In this document: positions 57,732 to 64,000 of the stretch, one piece after another
Numbering within the stretch: the stretch's first letter is position 1
Layout of the letters: every line of letters starts with the position of its first letter
Source: Myxocyprinus asiaticus
Lineage: Eukaryota > Chordata > Actinopteri > Cypriniformes > Catostomidae
Assembly (NCBI RefSeq): GCF_019703515.2
Contig: NC_059365.1
Span: 35,607,501 to 35,671,500, forward strand
Reading direction: 5' to 3'
Length of the DNA stretch: 64,000 nucleotides
Notes under the pieces: generated by a model
What the model saw: the letters and a program-made list of their open reading frames with translations, nothing else
The model's database searches: none
Told to the model about the DNA's origin: nothing
Made by a program: the position numbers and the translations under genes

Positions 57732-58639
57732 TACACTGATGTGCTAAAACATTATGACCACTCACAACTGAAGTGAGTAACATTGATCATCTCCTAATAA
57801 GGGAACATGTCAAGGTCTGGGTAGATTTGGTAAGCGAACAATCAGTTCTCATAGTCAAAGTGTTGGATGCAGGAGAATTTGGCAGGAGGAAAGACCTGAG
57901 CAACTTTGACAAGGGCCAAATTGTTATTGCCAGACGACTGGGTCAGAGCATCTCTGAAATAGGAAGGCTTGTGTGATTCTACTGGTCAGCAGTGGTTGGT
58001 CAGAGGAGGACAAACCACAAACCGGCGACGGGGTGTTGGGCGCCCAAGGCCCATCTGGTCTGAACCGACAGAAGGTCTTCTGTGGCACAAGTCACAGAAA
58101 TTTTAATGATGGTTATGGGAGGAATGTGTCACAACACACAGTACATTGCACCCTGCTGCGTATGGGGTTACGTAGCCACAGACCAGTCAGAGTGCTCATA
58201 ATGACCCCTGTCCACTATCGAAAGCACCTATAATGGGCACGCGAGTGTTGGAACTGGACCTTGGAGCAGTTGAATAAGGTTGCCTTGTTCAATGAGTCCC
58301 ATTTTCTTTTACATCACGTGAACAGCCATGTACTTGTGCGCCGTTTACCTGGGGAAGTTATGGCACCGGGATGCGCTGTGGGAAGACAAGCCGGTGGAGG
58401 GATTGTGATGCTCTGGGCAATGTTCTGCTGGGAAACCCTGGGTCCAGCCATTCATAAGGACATCAATTTGACACAAGCATGAAGGATCTCCTGCTAATGT
58501 CTTGCTGCCAGACACCACACGACACCTTCAGGAGTCTTGTAGAATCCATGCCTTAGCGGGTCGGTGCTGTTTTGGCGGCACGCGGAGGACCAACATCATA
58601 TTAGGCGGGTGGTCATAATGTTTTGGCTCATCAGTGTAT
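57732..58639 (+). mobile_element. Tc1-like transposon with broken transposase
   Basis: 908 bp with inverted ends: TACACTGATGTGCTAAAACA, then TTATGACCAC, and at the right its near complement ending ATCAGTGTA. Frames are split: 57773-57976 has the DNA-binding LSNFDKGQIVIARRLGQSIS, 57973-58233 continues it, and 58261-58482 has VALFNESHFLLHHVNSH and GGGIVMLWAMFCWE, the segment around the first acidic residue (here N-E, so the aspartate is missing). The C-terminal catalytic part is deleted. Confidence 0.88.
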
Positions 58640-60886
58640 ATACTTTCATTAAAAAAACCTGAAAAAAATAAATAATAATATTAATCAGTTATTTTAATAT
58701 ATATTGTAGGAAATTAGCGACTTTTTGGCAGGGTATATTTACAACTGCCAGCATTCATCACCAGTAATATGTAAGAATTGTATAATGGAATTAGTTTAGG
58801 AATCTTGTCCGCATTCAGCCACAATTATATGAAGGATCAATGACAAATTATCAGATTAGAAATCTGAATAAAAATGTTCCACCATAAAATATGTAATACA
58901 ACAGGCTCATTGTATCTTCTTACAATTTATATATGAGGAATTTTATCTTAAGAAGGGAATGATTAATTCAGGGAAAATTGAAAGAATTAAGGTGTACGTC
59001 TGATCACTTGGCCACGCTGAGTTGATATGATGCATCTGTTAACTCTTTAGAGTAATACTATTCTCATGGCCATTGAAAATAATATCACAAATATGTTGAA
59101 ATATTGTTCGAGTACAGAGCTCAGATCTTTTAAGAACAATTGACAAGATTATTTATCAAAATATATCACAGTCAAATCCTCTTTGAATACAAACAAGACT
59201 TTATTTCTAATCTACAACATAAAAACTAAACTAACACACATAGACAAACATACAAACAGGTTGGTGAGTGAGCTGTGACAGAAGGTGAATGGAAATGATC
59301 TGTAACATAAAAAATTGAACTTTATGGGGTCTATTGACCATGCCCTGAACCCTTGATACTTCATTTAGTATACTAGATTTGCAATCGGGTTACCCGAAGT
59401 ATTTAAATTAAACACCAGCACTTTCTAGCAAAAGTCTGGAGGTGTACATGCATTTCGTTGCATTGCTTTGGTTCTTCAGCTCTTTGGCTGGGTCTGTAGA
59501 AAGTTCTGGTTGTTCTCTGTCGATATTTTTGGATGCCAGATGGTTTGGAGCTGGAATGATCATGCAGGGCTTTGAAGCGAGGCCTCCCGCAATGGAGACT
59601 CGTGACTCCCCGTCACGTGTGTGAGTCATACAGCAGAGAAGAGAAATCTTCTCGGAACTTTGCATTCGAGCTTTCCTGAACTCTACATTGTGCGGAACCT
59701 GGGCAGAGAGGCGCTGAAGCGAAGCCAGCTGAAGAAGGGCTTAGAGAACAACAAGAGCCAAGAGAGAAGATAAGAGAGAAGAGTTCGTCCTAGGCGGGAG
59801 GTTTTGTTGAGTTGAAGTTGGCAACACCTCAAAGGTGTTTTGAGCCAATAAGAGGTGTCTTTACGATGTCACATGATCTTTCCTCTTTCCCTCCTTTTTC
59901 AAAGTTGATTTGCATGGCTGTGTAGTGAAATGAGAAATGTCCAAAATCCATGTCACTTGTTCATGAATTAAGCTTGATGTGAGCTGGTGAGCTGGAAACA
60001 TGCCTCCATGATTAGTATAATTATTTTAAGTGTAGCAAACTGGTCCAAGAACAAAGAAGCCTTAGTCTATGATTCTATCCTTTCCATTGCAATCATGAGG
60101 GTTTCTTGGGAGAGTCTCTTGCAGATAGTCAAGATGGCCATGACATGTGATGACCATTAAGTGAGGGGAGCATGTTTGGACAGATCTGCCCTATGTATTT
60201 AGGACAGTTACATTGTCCAGATGCAGGTCCGCTCAGACTCCTTGGCACCATTCCGAATTTCTGGTTTCTTAATGCTTAAAGGAATTTCCTGGAATTATAG
60301 ACCATCTTGGTGTAATTCTGTCTTAATTCTTCTTAATTTCCTTCTGCCTGGTTATTCAGTTCCTAAAATATATATTTTTTTTCTCTTTTGTAGTTTTAAA
60401 AAAGCAAATCCAAAATCTTTTTCCAAGTACCCCCTTGCATTACTGTTTTAGACAACCCATAGAAAAGGCCTCTTGAACTTCAACAGTGGGCATTGAACTC
60501 TAATCCCAAATGCCCCTGATAAGGAACACAAAGCCCCCCCAAAATGGATTCATCAATTTATGACAAGTTCCCAGACTAATAGTAACAATGCAGGTCTTTG
60601 TAATTTTCTGCTTTGAATGGGAAGACACAAAAAGATTCTGATGCCTATGGATAAGTCAGGGGGCCTTTCTGCCACTTAGTTTTGGAGACACAAATGATGA
60701 CATTGGAAACCGACAGCAGGTTGAGTACAATGACTGACTGGATAACAACAATCATAACCCCATAATCATCCCAGCAAGGCACGCTCAACTTCCTAGGTAA
60801 ACAAAATTACCCGACTGGCACCCACCTTCTTTTTCTCTATAATGCCAACCCTTACAAAAAAAATCTAAACTAGCAACAAACTGCAA
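58640..60886. other. Unassigned intergenic DNA
   Basis: 59190-59890 has an AATAAA-like signal on the minus strand and a CCAAT-like ATTGG, reminiscent of a retroviral LTR, but no boundaries or partner could be found. No gene is supported in this stretch. Confidence 0.3.
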
Positions 60887-61015
60887 CAAATTTGCCGCTT
60901 ATTATTTTCACATGCAAATTAGCTTTTGATTCGCTGCAAAAGTTTGCCGCAAAGCTCATTTGCATGTGAAAATTATCAGTGCCGAATTTGCGGCAAGTTT
61001 GTGGCAAATTTGCCA
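60887..61015. repeat. Fold-back element with octamer-containing arms
   Basis: The inner arms ATTTTCACATGCAAAT (60904-60919) and its exact complement (60958-60973) are separated by 38 bp. The outer arms contain ACAAATTTGCCGC and GGCAAATTTGCC. Likely a small miniature element of unknown family. Confidence 0.6.
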
Positions 61016-61860
61016 TGAACTCCTGATTGTCGTAAGGGCATTGATTGTGCAATTCACAAACTGAAGCACACAAACAGTAGAGATGGAGCCAGGTAGAGAT
61101 TGTCCTATATTTATGGTGGAGGCAGTGACAGTGGTAATGTCAGTCACTGATGCCTCAATCCACCGCCTCAGGGACAGTTGTCACCACTAACGGACTACCC
61201 CTGTCCCAATTTTCCTGAAGTTCACTGTGATGTTCAGGTTAGTGAGTGTGGCATTGTGGGATGACAATGTTTAATCTGTGAGGATGGAAGAAAGTAAGAA
61301 AGAAAGAAAAAAAGAAGAAAAGAAGAAAAGAAAAAAGAAGGAAAGTTACTGTATGTAGATGTAAAAAGATCTCACTTGTGATTTTTCTTTCTCTATTACG
61401 AGTCCTGAATCTGTCCTCTGCACATACTCATTTATAAACAAAATAAATATGAGAAAATGAGGTGTCCTTTAGGTATGCTCACTACAATTTAATATAAAAT
61501 TGCTTGAAATACCAGACTTCCATCTTATGTGACTGTCATTGTGTTTTTACTCTGCTGCTGAGTGCATTTCCTCTTGAAAAGAACAGATGTTCTGTGGATC
61601 CTATTGAGATTAAAAGAGCCTTAGAAAACTAGGTAAATGAAAATAATTTTTCAGTCATCAGGCTCTTTAAAATGATCTATCAAGATATGTAAAATGAAGA
61701 AAATTAACAATTCACCCACAGTGCCCTCCGACGTTGTACCACTTGTGCTTTTTACTGTAATATACTTTGAACAATAACAGAAATTTTCACTCATATCACA
61801 GATTTTAAGACTTCTATACAGGAATTAATTATACTGAGCACCTCAAATGCAACACATGCC
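61016..61860. other. Unassigned DNA with a GA-rich tract
   Basis: A GAAA/AAGA-rich tract lies at 61287-61340. Nothing else is recognised. Confidence 0.4.
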
Positions 61861-62345
61861 TAAAGGAATAGCTCATCCAAAAAATAAAATTGTGTCATTA
61901 TTTCTCATAAAGACTCACCCTCATGTCTTTCCGAACCTTAATGCTGATATTTTTACACAAAAATATTTTTTTGAAGAATCTTCCCATTGCTCTTTTACAT
62001 ACAACAACAGTTCATAGTGACCACACCTGACAAGCTACAACCAAGTAGCCTATAGGATTTGTGTGCTATACTCCAAGTTTTATAAAAGCCATAACAAATC
62101 TTTATGTGAGGAACAGACCAACATTTAGGATATTCACTGAAAATCATCCCTCTTCATTTGCAGCTCTGAAATCTCTATTCTGCATTTTCAAATTGACATG
62201 GCATATTCGCGGAAAACAATGCGAGAACCAATGGAATTTGGCATCAGTAATGTAAAAACCTGCTGAAATGTGTTGACATCCTACTAAACACGGACATGAA
62301 TGAGATTTCAGAGCTTCGAAGTCTGTTCCTCACATGAAGCTATCA
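61861..62345. mobile_element. Angel-like element, partial
   Basis: It begins TAAAGGAATAGCTCATCCAA and has GACTCACCCTCATGTCTTTC, as in the element at 4626-5013. GTGAGGAACAGACC near 62105 and its complement near 62322 look like the inner arms. The right outer arm is missing. Confidence 0.55.
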
Positions 62346-62560
62346 TCCAGCTTCAAAAGACTTGGAATAAAGCGCACACATCACATGGACCATATTTACT
62401 GTTGTTGTTCAGAAAATAACTATGCTTCTACAAAAAAAAAAAAAGATTCTATAAAAAATATTTAAATATATACAGTATATTGTGGCAGCAGAGACATGGT
62501 CAAGCGTCCGTCCGGGGAGACAGAAAGTGGTAAGGGCGCTGACACCTGAGCTAAATTAGG
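62346..62560. other. Unassigned AT-rich DNA
   Basis: An A-run lies at 62432-62443. No gene or repeat end is recognised. Confidence 0.4.
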
Positions 62561-62565
62561 TTTTG

Positions 62566-62567
<2 letters not shown>

Positions 62568-62630
<63 letters not shown>
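62568..62630. repeat. (TA)n microsatellite
   Basis: A near-pure TA tract that leads into the palindromic element on its right. Confidence 0.95.
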
Positions 62631-62632
<2 letters not shown>

Positions 62633-62640
62633 CCTATATA

Positions 62641-62792
62641 TATATAAGCAATATCACAAAAGTACGATATGGCCCTACATCAGCACTGCTGTGATTCGGC
62701 CGCAGGCCTACTGCACTCGGCCTGCGGCCGAATCACAATAGTGCTGATTTAGGGCCATATAGCATGATTGCAAGTGTGATATTGCTTATATA
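62641..62792. mobile_element. Palindromic miniature element with GC-rich core
   Basis: The ends TATATAAGCAATATCACA and TGTGATATTGCTTATATA are inverted. The core arms 62691-62708 and 62719-62736 (GTGATTCGGCCGCAGGCC and complement) are perfect 18-bp inverted repeats around a 10-bp loop. The whole 152 bp can fold into a hairpin with few mismatches. Confidence 0.85.
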
Positions 62793-63030
62793 CAACAGTT
62801 CAATGAACAAGTAAATGTAAAAAAATTAGGAAAAACTGAGTACGGTCATAAAAACGCATTTGTGCATGGAACTACTTTATTACATGGTGGATCAGAATCC
62901 GCCATTGCTGGTTCAAATCAAATGATGCGTCCAAGCCTCCGTTAGTAATTCTAAAATTTCACTTCAGAAACAGTATCACAGCTTGGGCTGTTTCTAACAA
63001 GTTATTGGATAAACAAGGATGGATGGATGG
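62793..63030. other. Unassigned DNA
   Basis: No gene or repeat end is recognised. Confidence 0.4.
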
Positions 63031-63031
63031 A

Positions 63032-63095
<64 letters not shown>
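63031..63095. repeat. (GT)n-(GA)n compound microsatellite
   Basis: GT tract 63034-63052 followed by a GA tract 63052-63094. Open frames reading RERERE here are artefacts. Confidence 0.97.
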
Positions 63096-63098
<3 letters not shown>

Positions 63099-63752
63099 GA
63101 GTGTGTGCGATCACCTGTTGCCACACCAAAGCAGAGATGCTGTCAGCTTTCTGAAGATCAGCTTTCTCAGTGGAAAAGTAACCATCCAAGCGGGGGTATT
63201 TCTCCCTATTTTGCGGTAGCTGGTGCGCAACAGTCTTTCACTATAGAAACAGCAATCTTCTCCACCATTTTGGACAGTGTCCACACCAATGTGGAATGTC
63301 CGATAAGAGGTAAGCACCTTCAGTTTGTGTAATTAATCAGTCTGTTGTGTCTCTCAGCTTTGATGAGCCGTAATGCTGAAGTTGTTCGTTTAAAGCCATT
63401 TAAAGCTATTTCCTAGCTTTAGTAGTGTAGTAATACAAGTGATCACAGAGTGCTGTATGTAAACACTGGCTGATGCGGATTCACTTCATGTCACCAAACT
63501 GGCTCATATTACACATAAAAATGATCTTTTGCCACTACCTGCTGCCTAACATATATAATGTTAAAAAAATACATGTAAAAAAAGACAAACAGTAGCTCTT
63601 AACACATCTGCACTGCTCTTACACTTTAGTTTAGAACAGCACGAACACAAGCGGAGTGATACACACACACAGTGAAGCGTCGGGGTACTGATGGTGTCAG
63701 ACCATCAGTATTCATGGAATGTCTCTCGTCCAATCAGATTCGAGGACCGGAA
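63096..63752. other. Unassigned DNA
   Basis: No gene is supported. Short open stretches lack domains. Confidence 0.4.
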
Positions 63753-63760
63753 CTAACTGT

Positions 63761-63763
<3 letters not shown>

Positions 63764-63798
<35 letters not shown>
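63764..63798. repeat. (TA)n microsatellite
   Basis: A pure TA tract directly before a Tc1-like terminus, probably grown from its TA target site. Confidence 0.95.
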
Positions 63799-63801
<3 letters not shown>

Positions 63802-64000
63802 TTGTGCTCAAAAGTTTGCATACCCTTGGAGAATTGGTAATATATGTACCATTTTTAAAGAAAACATGAGTGAGCAGGCAAAACACATTTCTTTATTTCT
63901 TATGGGATTCATATCCAACTGTAGGTTATAACAGAATGGCACAATCATAAAACAAAACATGGCAACAAAGAAAAAAAATAAATGACCCCTGTTCAAAAGC
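63797..64000 (+). mobile_element. Tc1-like transposon left end, continues outside window
   Basis: Begins TACAGTTGTGCTCAAAAGTT, then TGCATACCCTTGGAGAATTG, a recognisable inverted repeat of a fish Tc1-like family. The remaining 150 bp are leader sequence. The transposase, if present, lies to the right of the window. Confidence 0.8.

Overview
The window looks like teleost fish intergenic DNA, most likely from a cyprinid or a close relative. The reasons are the repeat types present: Tc1-like transposons of several families, hAT-like miniature elements, a DIRS-type tyrosine-recombinase retrotransposon, a chromodomain Ty3/gypsy element, L2/Rex-like LINEs, tRNA-derived SINEs with fish-type bodies, and long TA, GT/GA and CT microsatellites. 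I found no host protein-coding exon, tRNA gene or rRNA gene that I can support. All recognisable coding sequence belongs to mobile elements, and every such reading frame is broken. The genus is inferred from repeat style only.

Layout: 1-2712 is a minus-strand LINE whose 3' end lies left of the window. 3259-7365 holds miniature DNA elements, including a three-level nest with a tiny LTR retrotransposon (5747-6704) at its core. 8936-10276 is a dead Tc1 transposon. 10681-12110 is a proline-rich gag-like remnant. 13655-16086 holds a LINE tail and two inverted-repeat elements. 16345-16695 is a minisatellite. 18422-21815 holds a miniature-element half, an SINE, an L2 tail and a rearranged Ty3/gypsy remnant. 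23556-27393 is a stack of DNA transposons plus an SINE. 27815-28275 is a second minisatellite and 29961-30121 an SINE with inverted ends.

The right half holds the larger retroelements. A complete but dead chromovirus spans 31994-37751, with two LTRs and the CATAC target duplication. A 5'-truncated DIRS copy (37910-39730, plus) is followed by an odd composite of short LTRs in inverted orientation (41682-42969) and a full-length, decayed DIRS copy (43321-49916, minus). A second LINE copy (50775-51955, plus) overlaps in content with the one at position 1. From 52000 on, sparse non-coding DNA carries a LINE tail, a clean hAT insertion with an 8-bp duplication, several Tc1-like elements, a GC-rich hairpin element and microsatellites.

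How the parts relate: this is a record of successive insertions rather than a set of cooperating genes. SINE tails resemble LINE tails, as expected if the LINE enzymes mobilised them; the miniature elements would have needed transposases supplied elsewhere. I found no convincing undescribed functional system. The most unusual structures are the inverted-LTR composite, the asymmetric DIRS termini, the PR-IN-RNase H gypsy chimera, the SINE with perfect 19-bp inverted ends, and the two nests.
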